Shown here one piece after another: positions 1-8,321 of a stretch of DNA of 64,000 nt. A model generated the notes under the pieces. It was not told the origin of the DNA. It did not search any database and saw only the letters and a list, made by a program, of their open reading frames with translations. The translations under genes and the position numbers were made by a program. The DNA comes from Alistipes sp. (GTDB lineage: Bacteria; Bacteroidota; Bacteroidia; Bacteroidales; Rikenellaceae): assembly GCA_017520545.1 (NCBI GenBank), contig JAFXFM010000004.1:62001-126000 (forward strand). Reading direction: 5' to 3'. The stretch's first letter is position 1; every line of letters starts with the position of its first letter.

Positions 1-728
1 AAGCGCCCGAAAACGAAGTTCCCGTAGCGAAGATGCTGGTCGAGCATTTCCAAAATCGAGAGGGCGAATTTGTGGTTTTGCACCCGGAACGTTACTCCCC
101 TACCGAGTATCGTCGTCGCACCTCGGCACCAATTATTGCACATAGCGAAATCACCGACAACTATACAGTTATAGAGGCCACAAGTGGCAATCCTACTGCC
201 GAGTGGCGTGCTGCAATTCTCAATCGCGAGGACGATTTGCCCGTTGTTATTCGTCGCCACTACGAGGGCTCTGCCGAAGATGTTGCCGTATACGCTGCTG
301 CCGATATGGGACAGCTTATACTCGACGGCTTGGCTGACGGCGTATGGATTGATGCACCGCAGATTGCGGAGGAGGAGTTGCACGAGGTGGAGTTGATGAT
401 TTTGCAAGCTTCGCGTGCAAGATTTTCGCAGACAGAGTATATCGCTTGCCCATCGTGTGGCCGCACACTATATAATATAGAGCAGGCATTGACGGATATC
501 AAGGCACGCACCTCGCACCTGAAAGGTTTGAAAATTGGCGTTATGGGCTGCATTGTAAATGGTCCGGGCGAGATGGCTGATGCAGATTACGGCTATGTCG
601 GCGCAGGTGCAGGCCGCATTTCGCTCTACAAGGGCAAGGAGTGCATCGAGCGCAATATCCCACAGGAGGAGGCCCTCGAAAGGCTTATTGAACTCATCAA
701 GGCCAACGGCGATTGGAAAGAGAGATAA
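1..728 (+). CDS. ispG: 4-hydroxy-3-methylbut-2-enyl diphosphate synthase (IspG/GcpE), 3' part
   Basis: This is the C-terminal part of the [4Fe-4S] enzyme that converts MEcPP to HMBPP in the MEP isoprenoid pathway. The 5' end lies outside the window and the reading frame is open from base 3. Iron-sulfur motifs are visible: CPSCGR followed by the strongly conserved GCIVNGPGE, then a glycine-rich stretch (VGAGAGRISLYKGKE). Bacteroidetes IspG is normally a long form with an inserted middle domain, and the N-terminal portion seen here would fit that form (inference). Another MEP gene, dxs, lies at 34.5 kb, so the pathway is represented twice in this window. A heptamer repeat tract begins directly after the TAA stop. 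Confidence 0.95.
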   Translation, partial: APENEVPVAKMLVEHFQNREGEFVVLHPERYSPTEYRRRTSAPIIAHSEITDNYTVIEATSGNPTAEWRAAILNREDDLPVVIRRHYEGSAEDVAVYAAADMGQLILDGLADGVWIDAPQIAEEELHEVELMILQASRARFSQTEYIACPSCGRTLYNIEQALTDIKARTSHLKGLKIGVMGCIVNGPGEMADADYGYVGAGAGRISLYKGKECIERNIPQEEALERLIELIKANGDWKER

Positions 729-817
729 TGTAGAATGCAAAATGCAAAATGCAAAATGCAGAATTATCAATTTTTAATTTTTAATTCTTAATTTTTAATT
801 TTGCCAATGGCTAACGG
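729..817. repeat. heptamer tandem-repeat tract (AAAATGC, TTTTTAA and GCTAAYG classes)
   Basis: The whole gap between ispG and the WbqC-like gene has a period of seven bases: about four AAAATGC units, then TTTTTAA/TTCTTAA units, then GCCAATG GCTAACG GC. The same three unit classes reappear at other junctions in the window. The tract starts at the ispG stop and runs up to the start region of the next gene. Confidence 0.85.
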
Positions 818-827
818 CAAAGAGAGT

Positions 828-1433
828 ATGGTAGTGCTTCCATTGACATATTGGGGCTCGGTGGAGCATTTTGCCCACCTGCGACAAGGGGGCGAAAAGG
901 CGGTTATCGACCTTGGCGAGAACTATGTGAAACGTTCGGAGCGCAACCGCACCGAGATTGTTACGCCGACGGGCGGAATGGTTCTGTCGGTGCCGCTCGT
1001 GAAGGCAAATCGTCCTCGAACACCTATGTGCGATATGCGCATCGACAACTCCAAACGTTGGCAACACCAACACTGGGTAGCAATTCTCTCCGCCTATCGT
1101 TCGTCGCCCTACTTCGACTACATAGCCGACCGCATTGCCCCGATTTACGAGCGCGAGTGGTCATTTTTGACCGACCTCAACCGCGAAATTCTACAAGCCG
1201 AATTCGACATCTTGGGCATAGAGCCAAAACACCAATTCTCGGAGCGTTACATCGAGCCGAGCGAGGCAACCATCGACCTACGCAACAAAAAAAGAGAGAG
1301 CCATTTTGGCTCTCCCCAATACTTTCAGCTGTTTATGGACCGCACACCCTTTGTCGAGAACGCCTCGATGCTCGACCTGCTGATGTGCGAAGGTCGCCAG
1401 GCTATTGCACTCTTAGATAGTTGCCAATTGTGA
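828..1433 (+). CDS. WbqC-like family protein
   Basis: The protein belongs to the WbqC-like family, often found near polysaccharide or sugar-transfer genes; its activity is not established. Family features are an N-terminal LPLTYWGSVEHFAHL segment, then ENYVKRSERNR and the RWQHQHWVAI block. I chose ATG 828 (about 202 residues) because the in-frame ATG at 807 and TTG at 801 lie inside the heptamer repeat tract; the ATG at 807 remains possible. The 3' end overlaps the convergent GH2 gene by 32 bases. No neighbouring gene shows a pathway for it. Confidence 0.8.
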   Translation: MVVLPLTYWGSVEHFAHLRQGGEKAVIDLGENYVKRSERNRTEIVTPTGGMVLSVPLVKANRPRTPMCDMRIDNSKRWQHQHWVAILSAYRSSPYFDYIADRIAPIYEREWSFLTDLNREILQAEFDILGIEPKHQFSERYIEPSEATIDLRNKKRESHFGSPQYFQLFMDRTPFVENASMLDLLMCEGRQAIALLDSCQL

Positions 1434-3372
1434 GCACCATCTCGTCCGCCTTATCGCCAACCGACGCCTTCACCACATTTACACCTTTCAACGTAAGTGT
1501 ATCGGTGCGATATATCGTACCGCCAACGCTCTGACACCCCACAGCTTCGCCATTTACGGTTACCGTAGGTAGTCCCAACGACGAATATATGGTCAGCACC
1601 TGACGCTCCTCGGTGCGGATATCTCGATGTTTGTCGGTGATATGCAAGGTAGGCTTGCGATGATTCCACTGCGACTTATAGAGGTAGAAGAGATTTTTAC
1701 GACTCTTGTGGTCGCCCGCCACAACGCCCGAATTGCGTACACCGTGTTGGTAGCGAGTCGAGCCCATATCGAACATCGAGTTGAGCCAAACACCCCAAAA
1801 CAGCCCCTCATCAACCAAGCGTGTATACCCCTCGTGAAACTTCTGCTGTTGGGCACTTGCGGCAACAGCATTATAGACGTCTGTATCGGAGCCATAGCGC
1901 ACCTTATTGCTGCTCTCGCCATAGCAAATCGCCTGACGTAGATGATTCCAATTCGTACGTAGCGCACCCTGCCAAAGGTCCAAATCGGAGGTGTCGCCAC
2001 TCTCCCAACCCACAGCCTGCTGCCAAACAATCAGGTCGGTAATAAAGTTGATATCGCCATCTTGGTTACTCATAGCCACCGTAGGGCGCGATGCGTCGAG
2101 TTTCTTGGTCGTTGTATTGAGTTTGCGGATATAATTCATCTGCTGTTTGGCGTTGCCTCGCAACATCGAGAACACACCCCACATCGCCACCGAAGGGTGG
2201 TTGATATTCTGCAACACAATCTCACGCATCTGCTGCAATCCATTCTCCTCGAAGTGTGATGTCGAGTAGTACGGGATATCACTCAAAAATGGAGCACGAG
2301 CAAACGGAAAATCCACCCACGCCACCATACCGAGGCGGTCGCACTCGTTGTAGAAGTGTTGCGCGTGAGGTCCTGTTACCGAGCGTACAGCATTAGCGCC
2401 CATCTCACGAATTATCGCGAGGTCCGACTCGATATCGCGCTTCGAAAGTGCATTTCCCTGCTGCATACGGTCGTGTCCGAGCAACACACCGCGAACGCGC
2501 ACACGACGACCATTTATGGTAAATTTCTTTTCGGGCGTAACCTCAATACGGCGGAAGCCGGTCTTAACCTCCACCTCCTCGGTTCCGATTTTCACTCGCA
2601 CGGTATACATTCGTGGTGCAGAGAGCGACCACAACTCAACATTCTCGATGGTAAATGGTACCGAAACGAGGTGTCCGTCAATCTTCGCCTTCACGCTCTT
2701 CGACAACGACACGTAACCGTCCGGAGCGACAAAATCGACCGTAACGTTGTGTTGAGTATCCTTACGACCGAGCAGAGCCAGCTCCACTCGTCCCGAAACG
2801 CGCTCCTTTGCCACATCGGTCTGATGCACCAAGATACCGTCTGTGCCGTAATATAGTGGCGAAACCGTAGTCTTTTCGGTAACTATAAGTTCCACGTCGC
2901 GATAGATACCGCCATAGACATTCTCCTCGACCGAGGTTGGTAGCACATCGCTACGATAGGCGTTGCTAACCATAACAAAGAGGGTATTATTGTAGCCATA
3001 CGACACCTTGTCGGTTACCTCGAACGTGAAGGCTGTGTAACCTCCACGGTGATCGCCGATGTGGCGACCATTTATGAAGACGTCGGCGACGCTCTGTACA
3101 CCGTGAAAGCGCAGGAAGAGTCTCTTGCCTTTCCATTCGCTCGGGATAAAGAGTGTGCGCTGATAATTTGCCGAGGTTTGGCGGTAGGAGGTACTTCCCG
3201 CAAAGGCGGCGCCATTCCAAGTGTGTGGCAATGTTATCTCACGGGCATTGTCGCTCGAGTTCTCCTCCATATAGAAGAACTTCCACCCATTATTCAGCGA
3301 ATATATCTCGCGTGCAGAGGCACCGAAAACGACGCCAACAGCAAGGATTACGGATATTAAAAATCTCTTCAT
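1402..3372 (-). CDS. secreted glycoside hydrolase family 2 protein with altered acid/base site
   Basis: This is a roughly 656-residue GH2 protein (beta-galactosidase-type fold) with a cleavable signal peptide (MKRFLISVILAVGVVFGASA), so it acts in the periplasm or outside. The order is a sugar-binding jelly-roll (about 25-165), an Ig-like domain (about 170-275) and a TIM barrel (about 280-590). I chose the ATG at 3372 because it starts the signal peptide and lies just behind a TAnnTTTG box; the longer frame has no such support. In GH2 enzymes the acid/base Glu sits in HPSvxxWsxgNE. Here the aligned text is HPSVAMWGVFSM, so Met (about residue 403) replaces Glu. It may be inactive, or it may use another residue. 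Confidence 0.88.
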   Translation of the reverse strand: MKRFLISVILAVGVVFGASAREIYSLNNGWKFFYMEENSSDNAREITLPHTWNGAAFAGSTSYRQTSANYQRTLFIPSEWKGKRLFLRFHGVQSVADVFINGRHIGDHRGGYTAFTFEVTDKVSYGYNNTLFVMVSNAYRSDVLPTSVEENVYGGIYRDVELIVTEKTTVSPLYYGTDGILVHQTDVAKERVSGRVELALLGRKDTQHNVTVDFVAPDGYVSLSKSVKAKIDGHLVSVPFTIENVELWSLSAPRMYTVRVKIGTEEVEVKTGFRRIEVTPEKKFTINGRRVRVRGVLLGHDRMQQGNALSKRDIESDLAIIREMGANAVRSVTGPHAQHFYNECDRLGMVAWVDFPFARAPFLSDIPYYSTSHFEENGLQQMREIVLQNINHPSVAMWGVFSMLRGNAKQQMNYIRKLNTTTKKLDASRPTVAMSNQDGDINFITDLIVWQQAVGWESGDTSDLDLWQGALRTNWNHLRQAICYGESSNKVRYGSDTDVYNAVAASAQQQKFHEGYTRLVDEGLFWGVWLNSMFDMGSTRYQHGVRNSGVVAGDHKSRKNLFYLYKSQWNHRKPTLHITDKHRDIRTEERQVLTIYSSLGLPTVTVNGEAVGCQSVGGTIYRTDTLTLKGVNVVKASVGDKADEMVLTIGNYLRVQ

Positions 3373-3390
3373 ATCGACACTATTATTCCG

Positions 3391-3398
3391 CAAAGATA
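3391..3398 (-). promoter_or_regulatory. Bacteroidetes -7 promoter box for the GH2 gene
   Basis: CAAAGATA on the plus strand reads TATCTTTG on the minus strand, matching the TAnnTTTG -7 consensus. It lies 18 bases upstream of the chosen start codon, giving a very short leader. I did not see a clear -33 TTTG. Confidence 0.55.
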
Positions 3399-3453
3399 GG
3401 AATTTATAAAATAAATTGCTAACTTCGTGCGACTTTATTAAGATGTTTTTGTA

Positions 3454-3990
3454 ATGATTCTTTTTGATATTATAACACTTGTTGTCATCGGTTGGATGAT
3501 TTTCAGAGGCAAACGAGAGGGGCTCGTTTCGCAGATTTTGGGCATCGCAGGCTTGGTTCTCGGTGTAGTTTTGGCAACCAGATATGGCGAAGAGGTGGGG
3601 CAGATGCTCAACATCGAACCTCACTACGCCACAATCGCGGGCTTCGTCATTGTGGTAGTTGCGACGGCACTCCTCGCCCTTATCCTATCGCTAATAATAT
3701 CGAAAACTCTCTCGCTCATAAAGTTGAAGTGGCTGAACGACCTTCTCGGAATTCTCTTCTCCGTCGTCAAGGGTCTTGCCATACTGAGTCTGTTCTACGC
3801 TGCGATTTTCGCTGTGAATGAGCGTATTCGCATTGTCGAGCCGGCAGAGTTCGACAAGTCGGCTTCGTTCAACATTGTGCGCAAGATAGCCGACCCTCTA
3901 CTCAAATTCTGGAACGAGAGCAAGCCTCTCGACAGTATCACCACTCCGGCAACTACGACCACACCAACACCCCATGTTGAGCAATGCTAA
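3454..3990 (+). CDS. CvpA family membrane protein
   Basis: This is a 178-residue inner-membrane protein of the CvpA family (colicin V production and related roles). It has four hydrophobic segments (about 1-15, 22-42, 58-82 and 100-122) and the family-typical FRGKREGLVSQILGI stretch after the first segment. The tail is short and rich in Pro and Thr. It is the first gene of a tight operon with rsgA, trmH and apbE, and its 3' end overlaps the rsgA start by 7 bases. CvpA proteins have no settled biochemical role, and the operon neighbours do not reveal one. Confidence 0.85.
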   Translation: MILFDIITLVVIGWMIFRGKREGLVSQILGIAGLVLGVVLATRYGEEVGQMLNIEPHYATIAGFVIVVVATALLALILSLIISKTLSLIKLKWLNDLLGILFSVVKGLAILSLFYAAIFAVNERIRIVEPAEFDKSASFNIVRKIADPLLKFWNESKPLDSITTPATTTTPTPHVEQC

Positions 3991-4904
3991 AAATTGAAGG
4001 ATTGGTAATGCGTGCCACGGGTAGTTGGTACGAGGTGCTGCACGAAGGCGAGGTGCTGCGTTGCCGTATGCGCGGAAAGTTGCGCCTGCGAGGTGTGCGC
4101 TCTACAAACCCCGTAGTAGTTGGCGACACGGTACATTGCGAGTGCGGAGAAGATGGCGAGTGGGTGATAGTCGATATTGCACCGCGCCACAACTACATTA
4201 TCCGCCGAGCCTCGAACCTCTCGAAGGAGTCGCATATCATAGCCTCGAATATCGATAGAGCGATGCTGGTGGTAACACTCGTCGAACCCGTTACGGCTCT
4301 CGAATTTATAGACCGTTTCCTCGTAACCTGCGAGGCGTACAAAGTGCCCGTAACCATTCTACTCGCCAAAATCGACCTTCTGCGCAACACACCCGAAGCC
4401 ATCGAGGAGTTTCACCGCATATACGAGGGAGCCGGCTACGAAGTTATCGATATATCTGCCACCGAGGGTATCGGTATAGAGCGCGTAAAGGAGATGTTGG
4501 CGGGTAAGACCACCCTGCTTTCGGGTAATTCGGGCGTAGGAAAATCTACCCTTATAGGAGCAATAGACCCGACGATAGATATCCGCACGGGCGAGATCTC
4601 CGACTCATTCCATAAAGGCAAGCACACCACAACCTTCTCCACGATGTATCGCGTGGCGGACGGCTTTATCATCGACACCCCGGGCGTTAAGGGTTTCGGA
4701 CTGATTGATATCGACGATAAGGAGTTGTGGCACTACTTCCCCGAGATGATTTCGCGTGCCGGAGAGTGCAAATTCTTCAACTGCACCCACACACACGAGC
4801 CACATTGCGCCGTAATCGAAGCGGTAAAACGCGAAGAGATAGCCTTTTCGCGCTACGAAAGTTATTTGAAAATACTCGATGAAGATGACAAATATCGAAA
4901 ATAG
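3984..4904 (+). CDS. rsgA: ribosome small-subunit-dependent GTPase A
   Basis: RsgA (YjeQ) is a circularly permuted GTPase that checks late maturation of the 30S subunit. The order is an N-terminal OB fold (about 1-70), a G4-like AKID (128-131), the P-loop GNSGVGKS (181-188), G3 DTPG (231-234), and a C-terminal zinc knuckle with Cys262, Cys267, a His and Cys275. The permuted order (G4 before G1) identifies the family. At 306 residues the length is normal. Start and stop both overlap the neighbours (7 bases with cvpA, 26 with trmH), which suggests translational coupling. Confidence 0.96.
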   Translation: MLKIEGLVMRATGSWYEVLHEGEVLRCRMRGKLRLRGVRSTNPVVVGDTVHCECGEDGEWVIVDIAPRHNYIIRRASNLSKESHIIASNIDRAMLVVTLVEPVTALEFIDRFLVTCEAYKVPVTILLAKIDLLRNTPEAIEEFHRIYEGAGYEVIDISATEGIGIERVKEMLAGKTTLLSGNSGVGKSTLIGAIDPTIDIRTGEISDSFHKGKHTTTFSTMYRVADGFIIDTPGVKGFGLIDIDDKELWHYFPEMISRAGECKFFNCTHTHEPHCAVIEAVKREEIAFSRYESYLKILDEDDKYRK

Positions 4905-5574
4905 ACTCTCACTCGACGAGTGCCGCAAGCGCATCGAATATCTCTCCTCGTTCCTCTTGGAGAGCCGCATCGACACACTCACTCGCGCCCTCGATATGCG
5001 CACCGAGTATCTGACCGTAATGACCGAGAATATGTTTCACGCCCAAAATGCCAGCGCCATTGTGCGCCATTGCGAGGCGTTCGGCGTGCAAAACATACAC
5101 ACCGTAGAGGAGTTGTGCCCATTCTTGCCAACTCTCAACATCGCCCTCGGCACCGATAAGTGGATCGACATAAATCGCCACGCCACAACTGCCGATGCTA
5201 TAAAAGCGTTGCGTAGTGAAGGCTACCGCATCATCGCCACTACCCCTCACCACAAGAGTTGCACGCCCGAAACATTCGACGTAACGAAGGGTAAGTTTGC
5301 CCTTGTTTTCGGCACAGAAAAGACAGGTGTCTCGGAGGAGATTATGGCAGAAGCGGACGAGTTCTTGCAGATTCCGATGTGCGGAATGGTCGATTCGCTG
5401 AATGTTTCTGCTTCGGCAGCCATACTAATCTATATGCTTTCGCAACGTATGCGTTTGGAGTGTGAAAATTGGCACCTCTCCGACGAGAAGCGCACACGTA
5501 CACTCTACGACTGGTTTCGCTACGCCGTAAAGGATTCGGAGGCTCTACTCGAACGTAAATTCCCAACAAAATGA
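4879..5574 (+). CDS. TrmH/SpoU family tRNA or rRNA 2'-O-methyltransferase
   Basis: This is a 231-residue SPOUT methyltransferase. It shows the three SpoU motifs: N(A)SAIVRHCEAFG near residue 57, FALVFGTEKTGVS near 140, and the knot segment IPMCGMVDSLNVSASAAI near 165. The N-terminal helical part and overall length best fit TrmH, which makes Gm18 in tRNA, but the substrate cannot be proven from sequence. An in-frame ATG two codons later (4885) is an equally plausible start. It overlaps rsgA by 26 bases and apbE by 4 bases (ATGA). Confidence 0.9.
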   Translation: MKMTNIENRLSLDECRKRIEYLSSFLLESRIDTLTRALDMRTEYLTVMTENMFHAQNASAIVRHCEAFGVQNIHTVEELCPFLPTLNIALGTDKWIDINRHATTADAIKALRSEGYRIIATTPHHKSCTPETFDVTKGKFALVFGTEKTGVSEEIMAEADEFLQIPMCGMVDSLNVSASAAILIYMLSQRMRLECENWHLSDEKRTRTLYDWFRYAVKDSEALLERKFPTK

Positions 5575-6545
5575 AGTGGATTATAATACTTTTCGCTCTG
5601 CTATTTGCCGGGTGCTCCGATACCCCTCAATATCGCACCATCGATGGTTCTATGCTCGGCACAACCTACCACATTGTGGCAGAAACATCGCTCACTTCGG
5701 AACAGATTTTTGCCAAGATGCAGAGTATCAACCACGAGGCAAATGCTTCGATGTCGATCTTCAACAGCACCTCGCTGCTGAGCCGCATAAATAGCAATGA
5801 AACAGATTCGGTGGATATTCACATCGTACGAAACATCGAGATTGCGACAAAGGTGAATGCTCTCACTCCACGCTACGACATCACCGTAAAGCCTCTGGTC
5901 GATGCCTATGGCTTTGCCGCAAAAAATCGCGAGGCAAAACCCAATATCGACTCTCTCATAGAGTTTGTAGGCTTTTCGAAGTTCCATATCGACAACGGTC
6001 GCATCGTAAAGGAGGATAGTCGCTTGCAAATCGACCTCAACTCGGTAGCCAAAGGCTATGTTGTCGATTTGATTGCCGAGTGGCTCGACAAGCAGGGCTC
6101 CGAAAACTATATTGTGGAGGTCGGTGGCGAGATTCGCGCCAAAGGCATAAATGCCAAAGGCATCGCTTGGCGCGTAGGTATCGACTCGCCTTTCGATAAC
6201 AACAATTCGCCGGGTGAACACCAACAAAGAGTGGTGCAGATTAGCGGTTCGGCACTCGCAACATCGGGCAACTACCGCCGCTTCTACTACAACGACAAGG
6301 GCGAGCGAATATCGCACACCCTCAACCCGCAAACCGGACATTCGCACTCCACAACCCTGCTCTCGGCAACGGTAATCACGCGCAATTGCGCCACGGCAGA
6401 CGCATTGGCAACCGCCTTTATGGCATCGGACGAGAAGGATGCGATCTCTTTGGCGGAGAGTCTTCGCGATAGTGTGCAGGTCTATTTCGTACTCGCACCC
6501 GAAAGAGGCAAGGAGGTGTATCGTGAATTCTCGACCCTCGAATAG
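5571..6545 (+). CDS. apbE: FAD:protein FMN transferase (ApbE family lipoprotein)
   Basis: ApbE transfers FMN from FAD onto a Thr of target proteins such as NqrB/NqrC and RnfG outside the inner membrane. The protein begins with a lipoprotein signal and lipobox LLFAGC (Cys15), so it is anchored in the envelope. Family landmarks are GTTYHI, the DLNSVAKGYVVD segment that lines the FAD site, VEVGGEIRAKG, and the C-terminal ISHTLNPQTGH and CATADALATAF motifs. It is the last gene of the cvpA-rsgA-trmH-apbE operon. Its last 128 bases are overlapped by a convergent reading frame. Confidence 0.94.
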   Translation: MKWIIILFALLFAGCSDTPQYRTIDGSMLGTTYHIVAETSLTSEQIFAKMQSINHEANASMSIFNSTSLLSRINSNETDSVDIHIVRNIEIATKVNALTPRYDITVKPLVDAYGFAAKNREAKPNIDSLIEFVGFSKFHIDNGRIVKEDSRLQIDLNSVAKGYVVDLIAEWLDKQGSENYIVEVGGEIRAKGINAKGIAWRVGIDSPFDNNNSPGEHQQRVVQISGSALATSGNYRRFYYNDKGERISHTLNPQTGHSHSTTLLSATVITRNCATADALATAFMASDEKDAISLAESLRDSVQVYFVLAPERGKEVYREFSTLE

Positions 6546-7398
6546 TCGCTATCCGCTCGACCATAAAACGATAGAAATTTCTCAACACCGTATCGAGCCT
6601 CGCAATGAGGCTCTTTTTGGTTACTACACAGCACGAAACGTAGAGGAATAACCCCGTTGCCACAATCAACACCACTGCCGATGCGAGCATAATTTTACTA
6701 TCGAGCAGATGCCCCGACAATATCATCGCCGAGGGCAGAAACATCGCTGTCAGCGCAAAAATCTGCGCTCCCCGTCGCCACGCCAAAGGAGCGTCGGCAC
6801 AGAGGCGCACCACCCTCTCCGAATTTGCGACATCACCCCTTTCAAAGTAGGCATCGGCACCCACCACACTGCGAAGTTGCAAGCCTCTTGATGACGGTTG
6901 CGACGCCACGACATTGGCGCAATAGGCTAGCGCATTAGGCTCCACAACGCTCTCGCCGCGTAGATAGAGAAGATTATCGTATGAAGCCACCGCCTTGCCA
7001 ACGTCGAAGGCTTGTAGGCTGTGCGTAGCGGGCAAATCGACCACAACAACACGACGATAGGTGCGACGACGAGAGCGATAGAGCGCCCTCGCACCCGTAA
7101 GATGCAGATGATTGACCTTAACGAGGTGATAACGCACAACCAGCTCCGAGAGCAGCGACTCCTGTTGTTGTAAATCGGCTATAAATATAGCCTCGCTACG
7201 AGGATACTCCTCTTCGAGCAGGGCGACGAGTGGCGCCGAGGTTTCGGGATAGGCCACAATGGCCGACACCCCGATATGCCCGACATCTTCACGTAACAGA
7301 TGCACAAGCGAGGTTCGTCGATAGGTGCGATGCCACCACGACACAAACCAGATTGCCCCCACAAGCCATACGAGGGAGAGTATAAAAATCAATTGCAT
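6418..7398 (-). CDS. membrane protein with a degenerate glycosyltransferase-2-like domain
   Basis: This 326-residue protein has one N-terminal membrane segment (about 3-22), a cytosolic domain of about 180 residues and one or two membrane helices near 210-260. The cytosolic part follows the GT-A family 2 layout (SAIVAYPETSAPLVALLEEEYP, later AFDVGKAVASYDNLLYLRGES), but the DxD metal motif is replaced by LRGES, so catalytic activity is doubtful. It is the third gene of an operon after a receiver-domain protein and a HEAT-like membrane protein, overlapping the latter by 10 bases. The last roughly 40 residues (Arg/Pro-rich) lie opposite the apbE 3' end and may be read-through past a lost stop. 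The family assignment is tentative. Confidence 0.6.
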   Translation of the reverse strand: MQLIFILSLVWLVGAIWFVSWWHRTYRRTSLVHLLREDVGHIGVSAIVAYPETSAPLVALLEEEYPRSEAIFIADLQQQESLLSELVVRYHLVKVNHLHLTGARALYRSRRRTYRRVVVVDLPATHSLQAFDVGKAVASYDNLLYLRGESVVEPNALAYCANVVASQPSSRGLQLRSVVGADAYFERGDVANSERVVRLCADAPLAWRRGAQIFALTAMFLPSAMILSGHLLDSKIMLASAVVLIVATGLFLYVSCCVVTKKSLIARLDTVLRNFYRFMVERIATIRGSRIHDTPPCLFRVRVRNRPAHYREDSPPKRSHPSRPMP

Positions 7399-8321
7399 AC
7401 GATTCGGCTTTTATACGAGTTTATACGTTGTGAGAAGATAGCGCACTCCTCACGTGTAAGGTGGTGAGCGCACGAACGCAATGAGTAGCAATTATGCACG
7501 GCACGAAGTAGGAAGGCGTTGCGTTGATGAGGTGCGAGATTCGACAATGCGCTACCCACCTGTGGTGTAGATATATCACCCCGTACAGAGCAGAGTGCTT
7601 GCAGCGCCAAGTAGGAGACCTCCACGTCTGCCGACTCGACAAGACGTTGCAAATGGGGTTCGGCATCAGCGAGCAAGAAGTGTTCGCACAGGTATATCCC
7701 GACGAGTTGCAGATTGCGATTTTGCGAGGCAAGCAGTGGCGTATAGGCTATTGCCGTACCCGTGCGGCGCAGAATCATCACCAACACTGCGACCTCGTGC
7801 AACGACAATTCGCCCGAGTATCGCCCGATATACTTCACGGCTCGTTCGGGACGCGCCGAGACAACTGCCGCCATTGCGTAGAAATCGCCCCTCTCGCACT
7901 CGGCAACAAAATCTTCGGCAAACTCCGCCACCGATATAGAGTATGGCAGGCACGAGAGTTTCGAGTAGAGCTTTGCCCTCGCTACACTTTGTCGGCACCC
8001 GACCATCTCTAGCAGATAGCGGTCGAGTTCGCACACCTCGGCGATAAGTGCAAGGCGATAGAGAGCATCGCCATAGATTTTTTCGGCAACAAAATGGACC
8101 GAGTCGATAACTATCCTCATAGAGTATCGCCACCGCAACGAGCGCATAGCCCAATCGCTCGGCTCCTCCTCAGTCATAATCATATTAGAGATTTGCGCCA
8201 CACATCGCGCCATCAGATAGGTGCGAAGTCGTGCGTATACTCTACCTCCACCCTCTATCAGCACCAACAGCAGCGGCAGGGCTACAAGAAGTGTCGTTGC
8301 CTCGTCCATTCGAGATATCAT
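7389..8321 (-). CDS. membrane-anchored HEAT-repeat-like protein
   Basis: This 310-residue protein has a single N-terminal hydrophobic segment (about 7-22) followed by an all-alpha region. The C-terminal half contains HEAT-like helical pairs (for example LQLVGIYLCEHFLLADAEPHLQRLVES and the following VEVSYLALQALCSV), consistent with a protein-binding scaffold on the cytosolic face. The start overlaps the receiver gene by 4 bases and the end overlaps the glycosyltransferase-like gene by 10, so the three are likely translated together. ATG five codons downstream is an alternative start. I do not recognise a named family. Confidence 0.65.
   Translation of the reverse strand: MISRMDEATTLLVALPLLLVLIEGGGRVYARLRTYLMARCVAQISNMIMTEEEPSDWAMRSLRWRYSMRIVIDSVHFVAEKIYGDALYRLALIAEVCELDRYLLEMVGCRQSVARAKLYSKLSCLPYSISVAEFAEDFVAECERGDFYAMAAVVSARPERAVKYIGRYSGELSLHEVAVLVMILRRTGTAIAYTPLLASQNRNLQLVGIYLCEHFLLADAEPHLQRLVESADVEVSYLALQALCSVRGDISTPQVGSALSNLAPHQRNAFLLRAVHNCYSLRSCAHHLTREECAIFSQRINSYKSRIVCN

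Noticed and set aside
801..827. TTG 801 or ATG 807 as the WbqC-like start
   Set aside because: Both lie inside the repeat tract; the family-like sequence begins at 828. ATG 807 cannot be fully excluded.
3373..3624. 84-codon N-terminal extension of the GH2 protein
   Set aside because: It precedes a clear signal peptide, crosses the promoter box and is AT-rich noncoding sequence.
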